Source of the DNA: an uncultured cyanobacterium
GTDB lineage: Bacteria; Cyanobacteriota; Cyanobacteriia; Cyanobacteriales; Chroococcidiopsidaceae
Reading direction: 5' to 3'
DNA length: 64,000 nt
NCBI GenBank assembly: GCA_946221495.1
Contig: CAMIFA010000001.1
Span: 1 to 64,000, forward strand
The first letter of the stretch is position 1. Every line of letters begins with the position of its first letter. This document shows positions 47,574-57,304 of this stretch, piece by piece. The notes under the pieces are model-generated. The model was not told the origin of the DNA. It made no database searches and saw nothing but the letters and a program-made list of their open reading frames with translations. The position numbers and the translations under genes were made by a program.

Positions 47574-47676
47574 AGCGATCGCTCCTGCTAGTAAGCTATA
47601 AATTATCTGCTGCTTAACTTAGTCGTTAGCTTTTTCCAAGTTCATAGGTCAATAAAACTTTCAAGGAGCGATCGCT
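47574..47676. repeat. Inverted repeat built on HIP1 sites
   Basis: AGCGATCGCTCCT (47574-47586) and AGGAGCGATCGCT (47664-47676) are perfect inverted copies, each containing a HIP1 octamer. They frame most of the gap between the convergent S41-like and Uma2 genes and could fold the transcript ends together. Confidence 0.75.
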
Positions 47677-47691
47677 ATCTTAAATTTTCAC

Positions 47692-48420
47692 CTACAAATT
47701 ATCAGTATCTATTCCCTTTTCTCGTAACTTAGCAATTAGTAACTGAAGTTGTTGTTCAGCTTCTTCCGCCCGTTGCTGTTGTTGTTGAGCTACTTCTTCT
47801 AGTGTGGGGTACTTGTTACCATTTTGGTCATACCAATACAACCACTCCCTTGTCCAGCCTTCGTAAGTACCTTGCGCTCTACCAATACCTAAGCTAATTT
47901 CTGGTATCCATACAGGATCTCCGGATTGACGGATATATTTACCATTAACTAAACGATAGACTTCAAAAGGCTCTCGGTTTTTACGCTTACGCCGATCAGA
48001 TGCATAAATCACATAGTACAAAATACCTAATTGAGCGTACTTAGTTTCTTTCTCTTCATACTCTTGGTTGTATGTTTTAGAAATAACCTCTAATGCCATC
48101 AAGGGAACAATATTATTTTCTTCCCAAAGGACATAACTTAAGCGTCCTTCCTCGCCAGCAAAACGTTCCACGCCTAAGCTAAGGAAACCATCAGGAACTA
48201 AAGCAGGTTGTCTTGGAGTGTGATAAATTCCCATGTCTACTCCAAAAAACCAATCTCTACGGTCTTGCCAGATCAAAGCTAAGATCGCTAATAGCAGGTT
48301 AGGAACTAGGTTTTGGAGTTCGTTATCCACAGGGGTATCATCAGAATCCGGCAATTCTGCTGAAGATGGCAGGCACTGCCAAGGCTCGTAATGTAACATG
48401 ACAGACCTCATAGACCTCAT
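47692..48420 (-). CDS. Uma2 family nuclease-fold protein
   Basis: A 242-residue DUF820/Uma2 protein of the PD-(D/E)xK restriction-endonuclease-like fold. Seen: PALVPDGFLSL (PD motif), MALEVISKTYN (ExxxK-like) and YAQLGILYYVIY. A C-terminal coiled coil is rich in Gln (EVAQQQQQRAEEAEQQLQLL). The family is hugely expanded in cyanobacteria with unclear roles. The start may be 48420 or the internal ATG (MLHYEPW), because the first codons repeat ATGAGGTCT. Confidence 0.9.
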   Translation of the reverse strand: MRSMRSVMLHYEPWQCLPSSAELPDSDDTPVDNELQNLVPNLLLAILALIWQDRRDWFFGVDMGIYHTPRQPALVPDGFLSLGVERFAGEEGRLSYVLWEENNIVPLMALEVISKTYNQEYEEKETKYAQLGILYYVIYASDRRKRKNREPFEVYRLVNGKYIRQSGDPVWIPEISLGIGRAQGTYEGWTREWLYWYDQNGNKYPTLEEVAQQQQQRAEEAEQQLQLLIAKLREKGIDTDNL

Positions 48421-48536
48421 GTATACTTATTGCCTGTATTTTACTCACTAGACTGAATTTAGTTCTTTAAATTTACGCTGGCGATGCTGGCGCGATCGCG
48501 TCTATTCTCAAGCTCTTAATTACAAAATAAATTTTT

Positions 48537-48899
48537 ATGCCATCTCCAAATCGCAATTCATCTAACTCCAAAACATCTAGCCAAAATCGCATTATTTATC
48601 AGGAATTTGGCGATAACTCAGCCGCTACAGAAAGAGCAGTTCCAGAACTACCCCCTGCTCAACAAAACCTCAGAGTCCAAGCTTCTCGCAAGGGACGTAA
48701 GGGTAAAACTGTTACCGTAATTAGTGGCTTTCAGTCAAAGCCAGAAACAATAGCCGCGTTGCTGAAACAATTAAAAACGCAGTGCGGTACTGGCGGTACG
48801 GCTAAAGAAAATGAGATTGAAATCCAAGGAGATCACAAACAGAAGTTAGTCCAGATTTTGACTGACTTAGGTTACAAAGCAAAAATTAGTGGTGGTTGA
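48537..48899 (+). CDS. SUI1/YciH-type translation initiation factor
   Basis: A 120-residue protein. A disordered Ser/Asn-rich start is followed by the SUI1 fold (RKGRKGKTVTVISGFQSKPE, KTQCGTGGTAKENEIEIQGD, ILTDLGYKAKISGG). Bacterial YciH is thought to aid fidelity of start-site choice under stress. The ATG follows AATAAATTTTT with no strong ribosome site. Confidence 0.92.
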   Translation: MPSPNRNSSNSKTSSQNRIIYQEFGDNSAATERAVPELPPAQQNLRVQASRKGRKGKTVTVISGFQSKPETIAALLKQLKTQCGTGGTAKENEIEIQGDHKQKLVQILTDLGYKAKISGG

Positions 48900-48919
48900 G
48901 CGATCGCACCCTGTTTTTT

Positions 48920-49777
48920 CTATGCCAAAATCTGGGCAATCATGCGGTTAGCTTGCGACTCGTAGCTGCCACCAAATAAATTAAAGTGATTCAAAATGTG
49001 GTAAAGGTTGTACAGGGTTTTGCGCTTTTCGTAGCCTGCATCTAAAGGGAAAACCTCGTTATAGCCGCGATAAAAGGCATCAGGGAAACCGCCAAATAAT
49101 TGAGTCATTGCAATATCAACTTCGCGATCGCCAAAATATACCGCCGGATCAAAAATCACTGGTTCGCCGTCAAGTGTACAACCTACATTTCCGCCCCATA
49201 AATCGCCGTGTACTAGAGAGGGTTGCGGCTGGTGTGTCAATATCTGAGGAATAGCGGCTAATAACTTTTGTTGTTGAGGAAATTTTCCTCCCCGCGCTGT
49301 AGCCAGTTGAAATTGATAACTTAGTCGGTGTTGAGCATAAAATTCTGCCCAGTCCGTTGTCCAAGTATTAATTTGGGGCGTAGAGCCAATAGTATTGTTT
49401 TGCTGCCAACCAAAGTAATCGCTCTTGTGGGAGTGCATTGCTGCTAGCTTGCGTCCCAACTGTAGCCAAGAGTTTGTATTTCCTCTACCTAGTTCCAGCC
49501 ACTCCAAAACTATGTAGGCGCTATTTTCTGCTATACCCCAGCAAATGAGTTTGGGGACGCAGATTGTACCAGTTTCCAGCATTTGCTGTAAGCCCAACGC
49601 CTCAGCTGCAAACATTCCGACTTGGGATGCAGAGTTGAGTTTGACAAAGTAATTACCAGTGTTGCCGCTTAGAGCATAGCCTTGATTGATACAACCGCCA
49701 CTAACAGAGGAGTAGCTATTTACAGAAAACTCTTTTTCTGTTACTTTCTGAATATGCTGGGCAATTTCTGTCCACAT
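48920..49777 (-). CDS. Fructosamine kinase family protein
   Basis: A 285-residue small-molecule kinase of the aminoglycoside-kinase fold. YIVLEWLELG, LAAMHSHKSDYFGW, SLVHGDLWGGNVG (catalytic Asp) and VIFDPAVYFGDREVDIAMTQ are family landmarks. Members repair glycated amines or proteins by phosphorylating the sugar. It follows the M16 peptidase by 8 bp. Confidence 0.92.
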   Translation of the reverse strand: MWTEIAQHIQKVTEKEFSVNSYSSVSGGCINQGYALSGNTGNYFVKLNSASQVGMFAAEALGLQQMLETGTICVPKLICWGIAENSAYIVLEWLELGRGNTNSWLQLGRKLAAMHSHKSDYFGWQQNNTIGSTPQINTWTTDWAEFYAQHRLSYQFQLATARGGKFPQQQKLLAAIPQILTHQPQPSLVHGDLWGGNVGCTLDGEPVIFDPAVYFGDREVDIAMTQLFGGFPDAFYRGYNEVFPLDAGYEKRKTLYNLYHILNHFNLFGGSYESQANRMIAQILA

Positions 49778-49785
49778 ACTTAGCT

Positions 49786-51066
49786 TTAATCTGGTTTAAT
49801 AGCAACAACACCATAGGCGGTTGGTGAAAGATACTTTTGAGCAGCTGCTTGGAGCTCAACAGCTTCTAAAGAATGAATAGTAGCTGGATAATTAAAGGCT
49901 GGTTCCAAGTCTCCCAACATTGAATGGTAATAACCATACAAACCAGCGCGATCGCTCGGTGTTTCGTTGCCAAAAACAAATCGATTTGCTACTTGTGTCC
50001 GCACACGGGCAATTTCTGACTCCTGTACAGGCTCAGTTTGGATTCTTTTGATGTGTTGGGCGATCGCTGCTTCTACTGCTGGCAGATTTTGGCTTGGTAG
50101 TTGCGCGGAGATATAAAAAGTTCCCTGAAGCTTTTGCGTCATATTGCTAACAGAAATACTAGAAACAAGCCCTTGCTCTTCGCGTAGCTCCCGCACTAGT
50201 CTTGAGGTGCGTCCTTGTCCTAAAATTGCTGCTAAAACATCTAATGCATAAGTCTGATTGAGATCAGTTAACCCTGGTACTCGCCAAACCATAATTAGCC
50301 GTGCTTGCTGCAAGCTATCATCAACAACTTCCTGGCGGACAATTTCTGTAAAAGGTGATTCTGGCTCAATGACTGGCGGGTGATTCCTTGCTACAGGCTG
50401 TCTATTTGTTGCTTGGGTAAAACTATCTGCGACAATTTGGATTAATTCATCTACTGGTAAATTGCCCACAGCTACAGCTGTAATTGACTGGGGTTGATAC
50501 CAAGTAGCGTGGAAATCGCGCATTTGCTGCGGTTTAAGTCCTGAAATTACCTCAAATGGACCTAATACAGGTCTCCGATAAGGTAGTTTATCAAAGGCTG
50601 TTTGCATTGCCCATTGAAAAGTTCGGCGGCGGGGATTATCCTCCGAGCGGCGAATTTCTTCTAGAACTACCAAGCGCTCTCGCTCAAAAGCATCATCTGG
50701 AATACTAGAGTTAAGCACCACATCAACTTGCAACGGTGCTAGAGCCGCAAAATCCTTGGGGGCAGTTGTAATGTAGTATTGAGTGTAGTCTTGACTAGTT
50801 GCGGCATTGGTAACAGCGCCTCGCTCCTCAATTTGACGCTCGAATTCACCACTACAAAGACGCTGCGTTCCCTTAAACACCATATGCTCTAAGAAGTGCG
50901 CTATGCCGTTAATACTGTCGGCTTCAACAGCTGAACCTACATTAACCCACAAGCTCAGGTTAACAGCTTCGATTGGCATTTGCTCTGCTACTATAGTTAG
51001 CCCGTTGGGTAATCGGTGTAACGTAGGAGAATTAAGGCGAGGGAATTTTTGGAGGGTTGAAGTCAT
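49786..51066 (-). CDS. M16 family zinc peptidase (processing-protease-like)
   Basis: A 426-residue protein using the ATG at 51066 (MTSTLQKFPRL); the ATG at 51084 is an alternative giving 432 residues. The inverted zinc motif HFLEH lies in IAHFLEHMVFKGT, and the third ligand Glu lies about 75 residues later. The C-terminal M16 domain includes RTSRLVRELREEQGLVSSIS. Cyanobacterial M16 proteins often come in pairs, but here no second copy is adjacent. The active site looks complete, so this is probably the catalytic type. Confidence 0.92.
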   Translation of the reverse strand: MTSTLQKFPRLNSPTLHRLPNGLTIVAEQMPIEAVNLSLWVNVGSAVEADSINGIAHFLEHMVFKGTQRLCSGEFERQIEERGAVTNAATSQDYTQYYITTAPKDFAALAPLQVDVVLNSSIPDDAFERERLVVLEEIRRSEDNPRRRTFQWAMQTAFDKLPYRRPVLGPFEVISGLKPQQMRDFHATWYQPQSITAVAVGNLPVDELIQIVADSFTQATNRQPVARNHPPVIEPESPFTEIVRQEVVDDSLQQARLIMVWRVPGLTDLNQTYALDVLAAILGQGRTSRLVRELREEQGLVSSISVSNMTQKLQGTFYISAQLPSQNLPAVEAAIAQHIKRIQTEPVQESEIARVRTQVANRFVFGNETPSDRAGLYGYYHSMLGDLEPAFNYPATIHSLEAVELQAAAQKYLSPTAYGVVAIKPD

Positions 51067-51084
51067 TGCTACTAGATATGCCAA

Positions 51085-51579
51085 TACTTCTTTATCTTAC
51101 CCAGTTAGCACCTAAGCACTGCTATAAAAGCAATTAGCATTCTTGGGTTAGCATTTTTCTGATTGGAGTATCGACTTTCTATTTTATTTATTGCATTCAG
51201 AACAAATTAACTAAATCATTAGTCGTTAAATATTAAGTATAAATATTCTAATTCTGTGTTTTTGAAAAACGATAAGTATTAGTGCTGAAGTTAAATTAGT
51301 TAACTTTTATAAAGAAATGTATAAAAATCTTGTTCATGGGTACAGAAGAATTTGATAATTAATTCTGATTGATCCCAGCTTTTAGTCACTCAAGCTGAGA
51401 ACGTTAAAAAGTGATTAACTTTGATAAAACTATAGGTGTAGTGGAAAGCGCTGTGTAGCTGTTTATTAAAACGTAGTAGAAGGCAACATGATAGATCAAC
51501 TAGGTCTTGATAGAAGCTAATTTGCCCTACTAATAAAATCGCAATTAAATTCTTTGGATAAACGCCAGGAGCATTTGTA
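51085..51579. promoter_or_regulatory. 495 bp divergent intergenic region
   Basis: It lies between the starts of the minus-strand M16 gene and the plus-strand 51580 gene. It is strongly AT-rich, with no ORF and no strong hairpin. It must hold both promoters; I see no reliable consensus. Confidence 0.45.
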
Positions 51580-52167
51580 ATGATCAGTTCTATCAGAAAA
51601 TTATTGAGTGGAATTTTATCTTTCTTTGTTGGGCTTTTACGTGGCAATAAGTCTCAAGACAAGCCTATTATAGAAGGAGCCGCAAAAGCTAAAGAACTAC
51701 CAGGCAAAGTTACTGGTAAAACTCGTAGACGCAGTGGCTACTTTATGGAGCTGGACGATGAAGATACAAACCCTATTCAGGCGGTTAAACAGTCAGCTAA
51801 CGGCATAGCAGCAAAAATTTCGGAATCAGTTGCCGCTACCGCAAAAACCGTAAAAGAGGAAACTGCTAAAACTCCAGTAGCTACCGCCGCTAAATCTGCA
51901 AAGAACGAGACTACTAAAACTCCTGAAACCACCGCTACAGATCAATCTGCCAAAGTTGAACTAGTTCAAACAGCCGAAGGAGTTGCAGCTGTACCAGCCA
52001 AGCGGGAAAAATCACCAGTAGCAAGCACGAATGGTCAGACTCCAACTGAAACAACGTTTGCTCCTAAATATCTCGCTCCAGATACTAGCTCAAATAGTCG
52101 TCGTCGTCCAGGTCCAAGCATGAATCCTTTTCTAGACATGGCGCGTCAGGTAAAAACACCTGGTTAA
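51580..52167 (+). CDS. Ala/Lys/Thr-rich protein of unknown function
   Basis: A 195-residue protein. The N-terminus has one amphipathic or membrane-associating stretch (MISSIRKLLSGILSFFVGLL). The middle is low-complexity (AKTVKEETAKTPVATAAKSA). Both ends carry short structured-looking motifs (TRRRSGYFMELDDEDTNPIQ; RRRPGPSMNPFLDMARQV). I recall the C-terminal GPSMNPFLDMAR motif as cyanobacterial; the function is unknown. AGGAGCATTTGTA precedes the ATG. Confidence 0.75.
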   Translation: MISSIRKLLSGILSFFVGLLRGNKSQDKPIIEGAAKAKELPGKVTGKTRRRSGYFMELDDEDTNPIQAVKQSANGIAAKISESVAATAKTVKEETAKTPVATAAKSAKNETTKTPETTATDQSAKVELVQTAEGVAAVPAKREKSPVASTNGQTPTETTFAPKYLAPDTSSNSRRRPGPSMNPFLDMARQVKTPG

Positions 52168-52213
52168 AAAAAGGGCTAGGAAAGAAGGTAGGAACCACGT
52201 ACTACCTAGTAAC

Positions 52214-53299
52214 TTACAACTCCTGACCTTTAGTAAAAACTAGTCCACTGTATAAGTGAAAAGCTGGGTCCCAGTTTGTCTCAGCCCTACGAAACAAGTT
52301 TACGTGGGATGGGATACGACCCAGCAATTCTTTTTGATCTAGCACTGTTTCTGCAAACGGTGTGAAATCTGACCAAAGGGTAGTTTGAATTAGTTGTTGG
52401 TCGAGAAAATTGATTAAGTTATTCCAGTTAATTCTAATTGTTTGATTATTTGTTTGGCTTGATTGAGGGGCAGTGATAACGTCTTGAGAAAATTGGTAAC
52501 TGCGATCGCAAAGCCTGAGAATACACTGCCTACTACACAGGTGTAAATCGTAAAATTGAGCATAATCTTGAGTCTGGGTTTTACGCTGGAGTTTGCCTCG
52601 GTGATCTAAATCCACCACCTCTTCAAAAATCGGCAATAGTCCTGCAACTCGCTGACTAACTTCTGACCAATTGAACGTTAAAGAACCGATTTGTCCCTGT
52701 TGATTTTGACAAACAACTGTAGCTTGAGGGGAAGCTGACTCAAGGTAGCTGACTTGAAAAACTGAGATACTTTGAATTTCAGCTAGTGTAGCCCAAAAAC
52801 ATTTAACTCCAGAATCACACAGTTTCTGCCCTAAAAAGCGCAGTTCTCCAATTAAACCGGTACGGTAAAAGCGCCAGCCGCGACTGGGTAGCTGCAACCG
52901 CGCCGTGTAAGCATCTATTTGCATAATCTGGGCTAACTTTTGAGCAGCTACAGTTCTGATATCCGGAGCAACTGGTTCTAAAACTAATACGCCTGGTTGG
53001 GTATTACTGGGGTCAGATGTAGCTTGGGCGATCGCTTGAGTTCGTTGTTCTTTGGCAATTGCTTGGACTCTTTGCAACCCTTGACGTGCTTGCGCGACAA
53101 TTTTGGCATTAGTTGTATCGCGTAGCAGTTGCCGATAAATTGCTTCCGCCGTCTCTAGTTTTCCCGATACTTCGTCCAAGCGTCCAGCATAAAACTGTAG
53201 CCAAGGGTTTTGTGGTGACTCTTGCTTTAGTTGTTGCAGTAATTGGGCGGCGGCGCGGTAGTCTTGGCGTTCAAAGGCAGCAGCAACTTGGTCAATCAT
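52214..53299 (-). CDS. TPR-type protein, unknown function
   Basis: A 361-residue protein. Start 53299 (MIDQVAAAFERQDYRAAAQL) is chosen because the longer frame runs into dispersed repeat copy B. Residues 1-75 form about two TPR units (FERQDYRAAAQLLQQLKQES and ETAEAIYRQLL). The rest has a conserved-looking domain (TARLQLPSRGWRFYRTGLIG, YDLHLCSRQCILRLCDRSYQ) that I do not recognise. There is no signal peptide. Confidence 0.8.
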   Translation of the reverse strand: MIDQVAAAFERQDYRAAAQLLQQLKQESPQNPWLQFYAGRLDEVSGKLETAEAIYRQLLRDTTNAKIVAQARQGLQRVQAIAKEQRTQAIAQATSDPSNTQPGVLVLEPVAPDIRTVAAQKLAQIMQIDAYTARLQLPSRGWRFYRTGLIGELRFLGQKLCDSGVKCFWATLAEIQSISVFQVSYLESASPQATVVCQNQQGQIGSLTFNWSEVSQRVAGLLPIFEEVVDLDHRGKLQRKTQTQDYAQFYDLHLCSRQCILRLCDRSYQFSQDVITAPQSSQTNNQTIRINWNNLINFLDQQLIQTTLWSDFTPFAETVLDQKELLGRIPSHVNLFRRAETNWDPAFHLYSGLVFTKGQEL

Positions 53300-53301
53300 A
53301 A

Positions 53302-53445
53302 AGTAGTTTTGAGTTTTGAGCTTGCTCAACGCAGCAGCCGGAGCCTCCTCCGGCTGACCGTTGAGTTTTGAATTGAAGAAAATTAACTAATTACTTCTTT
53401 AACTCAACATTCAACACTTAAAATTCATTACTGGAGTGAAGCAAC
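53302..53445 (+). repeat. Dispersed repeat family copy B
   Basis: AGTTTTGAGTTTTGAGCTTG is followed by a GC-rich hairpin AGCCGGAG / CTCCGGCT, then ACCGTTGAGTTTTGA and the arm TTTAACTCAACATTCAACAC. It matches copy C inverted over nearly its whole length and shares its right arm with copy A. It has added the codons upstream of the TPR gene's true start. Confidence 0.88.
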
Positions 53446-53454
53446 TAACCTACT

Positions 53455-54168
53455 TTATTCTGCAAAAGCAGCAGCAACAAGAGATAATGCCACAATTGGT
53501 GCTGTAACTGCTCTAAGGATGCGACGACCTAGAGAAACAGGTTGAAATCCGGCGGCGATCGCTAACTGGGCTTCCGATGCTGTCCAGCCGCCCTCGCAGC
53601 CAATAGCAATCAAAATATCAGATGTGATAGACACTGAATTAAGCGCATTTTTTAAATGGGGATAGCTGTCACGGGCAACGCAAAAAAAGCGATGATTCCC
53701 CGCCGTCGCTGAAATAGCAGTAGCAAAAGAAACTGGTTCTAAGATCGCAGGTACAACAGAGCGTTCTGACTGTTCAGCTGCTTCTTTGGCAATCCGCCGC
53801 CACCGTTCTAGTTTTTGAGGACTGGGATTAAGTAATGTGCGATCGCTAATTACTGGTGCAATAGAAGTTACTCCCAACTCTGTGCAGGCGCGTACTACTT
53901 CATCAAATGAGTTACCTTTTGGCAATGCCATGATCAGCGTAATTGAGACTGGTAACTCGGTTTGTATCTCAATTAACTCTAAAATTTGCGCCGTCGCCCC
54001 TGCCAACACACTTAACCACCATTGCCCCTGCCCATCCATCGCAATAAAGTGATCGCCCTCCCGTAGCCGTAAAACATTACCGAGATAATGCTGTTGTTGA
54101 TTTGTCAGCAGAATTTCTTTGTCTTGCAGCTGAGAAGGAGCGATCGCTAGTCGTTGTAGTTGAGCCAC
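53455..54168 (-). CDS. rsmE: 16S rRNA (uracil-1498-N3)-methyltransferase
   Basis: A 237-residue SPOUT methyltransferase that modifies U1498 of 16S rRNA. The N-terminal PUA-like part (QQHYLGNVLRLREGDHFIAM) is followed by LPKGNSFDEVVRACTELGVT and the knot motifs IAIGCEGGWTASE and PVSLGRRILRAVTAPIVALS. It lacks any odd feature. Confidence 0.94.
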   Translation of the reverse strand: MAQLQRLAIAPSQLQDKEILLTNQQQHYLGNVLRLREGDHFIAMDGQGQWWLSVLAGATAQILELIEIQTELPVSITLIMALPKGNSFDEVVRACTELGVTSIAPVISDRTLLNPSPQKLERWRRIAKEAAEQSERSVVPAILEPVSFATAISATAGNHRFFCVARDSYPHLKNALNSVSITSDILIAIGCEGGWTASEAQLAIAAGFQPVSLGRRILRAVTAPIVALSLVAAAFAE

Positions 54169-54211
54169 AATTAGGAGGCTAGGGTAATAACCCTAGCTTG
54201 CGTCAAGAAGA

Positions 54212-56248
54212 TTAGGAGTCTAACTGCGCTTGTAGGTACGCCTCTAACGCCTCGTTAACGAGTTGGCTAATCGGCTTACCTTGACTCAGGGCAGTTTCTT
54301 TTAGCTTGCCATAAACTGAGTCTTTAACGCTGACGCGGTTACGTCTAGCTGTAGTAGTATTGGCGATCGCGACAATGCCATTACTTGCGTCTGTAATTTC
54401 GCCAGTAGTAGAGTCGGCAATCGCTTCTACTAAACCATCACTGTCGTCTGTTATATCTTCTATAGCAGTTGTCGCAGTGGCTTGGGACTCGTAATTAGTG
54501 GCAAATTCCCTAATTGCATCAAACCCAACGCGATCGCAAAAATCTCCAAAACTTTCCCCAGAATTACGTGACTGCTTGAAGAAGACTAAAATCGGCTCTA
54601 GCTGTGTTTCTAGGTCATTAATTGGCAGCCGTTCCATATAAGGTAACGCTAGCCTTGTTTGCGCTGGTGAAGCACCTAGCCAAACTTGATAAGATTCGGG
54701 GGCGCTACCGACAAATCCTAGTTCTGCTAGATAAGGACGCGCGCAGCCGTTCGGACAGCCAGTCATCCGCACGATAAAATGCTCTTTTTCTAACCCTACT
54801 TTCTCCAGTAGTGTCTCAATGCGCTTCAAAACGCTGGGCATCACTCGTTCTGACTCGGTAATTGCCAAGCCGCAAGTAGGCATCGCTGGGCAAGCCATTG
54901 AATACCTTACTAAAGGGTTAATGGCATTTGGATCGATTTGAACGCCGCAGCGATCTAGAATTTCTTGGATGCGATCGCGATCTTGCGGTTCAATGTCGTA
55001 GAAAATTACGTTGTGGTGTGGTGTTAGGCGGATCGGTAAGTTAAACTGCTGCACAATTTCTCGCATTGCAGTTCGTAGTTGGAACGAGCCTTCATCTTTA
55101 ATCCGTCCATTTTCAACGGAAATACCTAAGAAAAGCTTGCCGTCGCCTTGTTCTTGCCAACCCAGGAAGTCTTCGTATTTAAATTCTGGCAGTGGTTGGA
55201 AAGGTTCTAGCTCTTTGCCAAAATATTCCTCTACCATTGAGCGGAACTTATCAACGCCCCAATCATTGATTAGGTACTTCAACCGCGCATGACGACGATC
55301 AGTGCGATCGCCATAATCGCGCTGCGTTGCTACAATTGCCTTGACTATTTCGTAAACGTCATCCTTTGCTACATAGCAAATTGGATCAGCTAGGCGGACG
55401 AACGTTTCTTCTTTGTTGTGTGTGCGTCCCAAGCCGCCACCAGCATAAACATTAAAGCCTTCTAACTCTTGATTTTCGTTGGTAATTACTACCAAGCTGA
55501 GGTCTTGGGAAAACAAATCTACTGAGTTATCCCCTGGTACAGTTACGGCACACTTAAACTTGCGGGGCATATAATGAGTGCCGTAAATCGGTTCTGGGTT
55601 GTCATGGATAATTGTCCCAGTACCGTTACGCAGACGAGCTTCTTTTACTTTAGGGTCTTCTTCGGCAGTAATCGCCTTTTCTCCATCCAGCCAAAGCTCG
55701 TAATAAGCGCCTGTTTGCGGTGTCAGCAAGTCAGCAACATTTTGGGCATATTCCCAAGCGTACTGATACTCAGGGCGATTTTTAAACGGCGCAGGAGGAG
55801 CCATCACGTTACGGCTAACATCACCGCAAGCCGCTAAAGTCGAACCCATGTTTTGAATAATCGCAGCGATCGCACTTTTGAGATTTTTCTTCAAAATCCC
55901 ATGCATCTGAAACCCTTGTCTAGTCGTGGCGCGCAGTGTCTGGTTGCCATATTCACTCGCCAGCTTATCTAACGTTAGATACAGCTGCGGTGGCACAAAA
56001 CCACCCGGATTTTTTGTCCGCAGCATGAACTGATAGTCTTTCTCCTGTCCCTTAACCCGATTATCTCGGTTGTCCTGCTGGTAAGAGCCGTGAAACTTCA
56101 GAATCTGAACTGCGTCTTCTGTAAAGTGATTTGTATCTTGAAAAAGCTCGGTCGCGACAGGTTCACGCAAAAAATCACTGCGTTCTTTTAAACCTTCTAC
56201 CTTAGAAGGCTTGCGGCTTGTAGACGTAGGAGTTGCAGATTTCACCAT
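54212..56248 (-). CDS. sir: Ferredoxin-sulfite reductase with C-terminal ribbon-helix-helix-like tail
   Basis: A 678-residue enzyme that reduces sulfite to sulfide with electrons from ferredoxin, using siroheme and a 4Fe-4S cluster. The cluster ligands are in [13 protein letters not shown] and [10 protein letters not shown]. Catalytic-core landmarks are [15 protein letters not shown] and [15 protein letters not shown]. After residue about 590 the enzyme core ends. An acidic repetitive linker ([27 protein letters not shown]) leads to a basic tail, [20 protein letters not shown] then [18 protein letters not shown]. That tail has the strand-helix-helix pattern of RHH (CopG/Arc-type) DNA-binding domains. 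Confidence 0.95.
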   Translation of the reverse strand: MVKSATPTSTSRKPSKVEGLKERSDFLREPVATELFQDTNHFTEDAVQILKFHGSYQQDNRDNRVKGQEKDYQFMLRTKNPGGFVPPQLYLTLDKLASEYGNQTLRATTRQGFQMHGILKKNLKSAIAAIIQNMGSTLAACGDVSRNVMAPPAPFKNRPEYQYAWEYAQNVADLLTPQTGAYYELWLDGEKAITAEEDPKVKEARLRNGTGTIIHDNPEPIYGTHYMPRKFKCAVTVPGDNSVDLFSQDLSLVVITNENQELEGFNVYAGGGLGRTHNKEETFVRLADPICYVAKDDVYEIVKAIVATQRDYGDRTDRRHARLKYLINDWGVDKFRSMVEEYFGKELEPFQPLPEFKYEDFLGWQEQGDGKLFLGISVENGRIKDEGSFQLRTAMREIVQQFNLPIRLTPHHNVIFYDIEPQDRDRIQEILDRCGVQIDPNAINPLVRYSMACPAMPTCGLAITESERVMPSVLKRIETLLEKVGLEKEHFIVRMTGCPNGCARPYLAELGFVGSAPESYQVWLGASPAQTRLALPYMERLPINDLETQLEPILVFFKQSRNSGESFGDFCDRVGFDAIREFATNYESQATATTAIEDITDDSDGLVEAIADSTTGEITDASNGIVAIANTTTARRNRVSVKDSVYGKLKETALSQGKPISQLVNEALEAYLQAQLDS

Positions 56249-56592
56249 TTCATTTGTAAAAGAATTTTAACAAGGCATTCATCGCCGCCCAGGTAAATTA
56301 TAAATGCCCTAGTCGGTTACACAAACCACGCTAATCTAGTCAGGATACTGATGAATATTCCGATATTTTAACATGATAAAAAAGCCAGGGTTCGCCACTT
56401 AGGTAACAGTGAGCAACCCCAGCAATTATTACTTAACAGTGAATTGTCAATTCTGAGCTTTTTTAGCTAAAGGTATTTAGCGAATAACTTAGTCTTACCT
56501 GTCGCCTTTCAACTAATAGTTTTTTAGCCTTTTGAGTTACCCAGCATTTGGTAATCAGTTTCCTTTTACCTCTTGCCTTTCAACTAATAGTT
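56249..56592. repeat. 344 bp intergenic region with a 20 bp direct repeat
   Basis: GCCTTTCAACTAATAGTTTT occurs at 56504-56523 and again at 56575-56594, 71 bp apart; the second copy overlaps the stop of the downstream barrel-like gene. A variant, CCTTTCAGCTAATTATTAGC, occurs near 59316. The word is self-complementary at its centre (CTAATAG-type). No gene is seen. Confidence 0.7.
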
Positions 56593-57123
56593 TTAGTTGA
56601 AGCGATATGCTGCACCTAATTGAAAGCTAACAGCTGGATCAGAACTATTTTCGTAGGCATCAAGTCCTAACTTGGCATCACCGTAAAGAACAATATTTCT
56701 CCTTAATTCGGTTTCAGCGCCTGCTGTTAGAACAACTGCATCTTTATCGCCTAAAGGACTTAGTTCTCCATCTTCTTCTACGAAAGAGTAGCCAGCACCA
56801 ACATAAGCATTAGCGTTATTTGTAATTGGCACATCGTAGGAAACTATCGGCATGATCGCGCTGGTTTCACCATTAAACAAGATTGCGCCCCGCGCTGAAA
56901 TTGGTGTATTTGGAATAGCAACGCGACCTTGAATATTGCCACCGAATGCAGCATCATCACTACTCTTATCATTGTTAGTAGCGCTAATAGAAACACCAGC
57001 ACCTAGATAGCTAGCATTAGTACCTGTAGGCTTTGCAAAAGCTTCTCCTGCTGATATAACCGGAGCAACTACTAAAGCAGACAAAGCAGAAATCTTGAGA
57101 ACAGAGTTTAGAAAGCGTTTCAT
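56593..57123 (-). CDS. Outer-membrane beta-barrel-like protein
   Basis: A 176-residue exported protein. The signal peptide (SALSALVVAPVISAGEAFA) is followed by alternating beta strands (ASYLGAGVSISA, NIQGRVAIPNTPIS, IMPIVSYDVPIT, AYVGAGYSFVEE, VVLTAGAETELR) and a terminal strand ending FQLGAAYRFN, typical of small barrels. I recall it as a conserved cyanobacterial family; the function is unknown. Confidence 0.8.
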   Translation of the reverse strand: MKRFLNSVLKISALSALVVAPVISAGEAFAKPTGTNASYLGAGVSISATNNDKSSDDAAFGGNIQGRVAIPNTPISARGAILFNGETSAIMPIVSYDVPITNNANAYVGAGYSFVEEDGELSPLGDKDAVVLTAGAETELRRNIVLYGDAKLGLDAYENSSDPAVSFQLGAAYRFN

Positions 57124-57304
57124 AATACTTTAGTTAATTTGTGTTTTTTGCTTACATATTCAAAGTCGAATAAGGATATAAAAAAGTTCCAATAGCTTTC
57201 TCTAAAAACTTGAAACTCTACTTAAGCTTTTATCTTGCTAATAAACATAATTTCAGATACAAAAACTAAACTTATTACTAATTAAATTTAAAAAAATGGC
57301 TTTT

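Noticed and set aside
53300..53329. 10-residue N-terminal extension of the TPR protein
   Set aside because: It is encoded by dispersed repeat copy B, and the Met at 53299 begins the TPR pattern.
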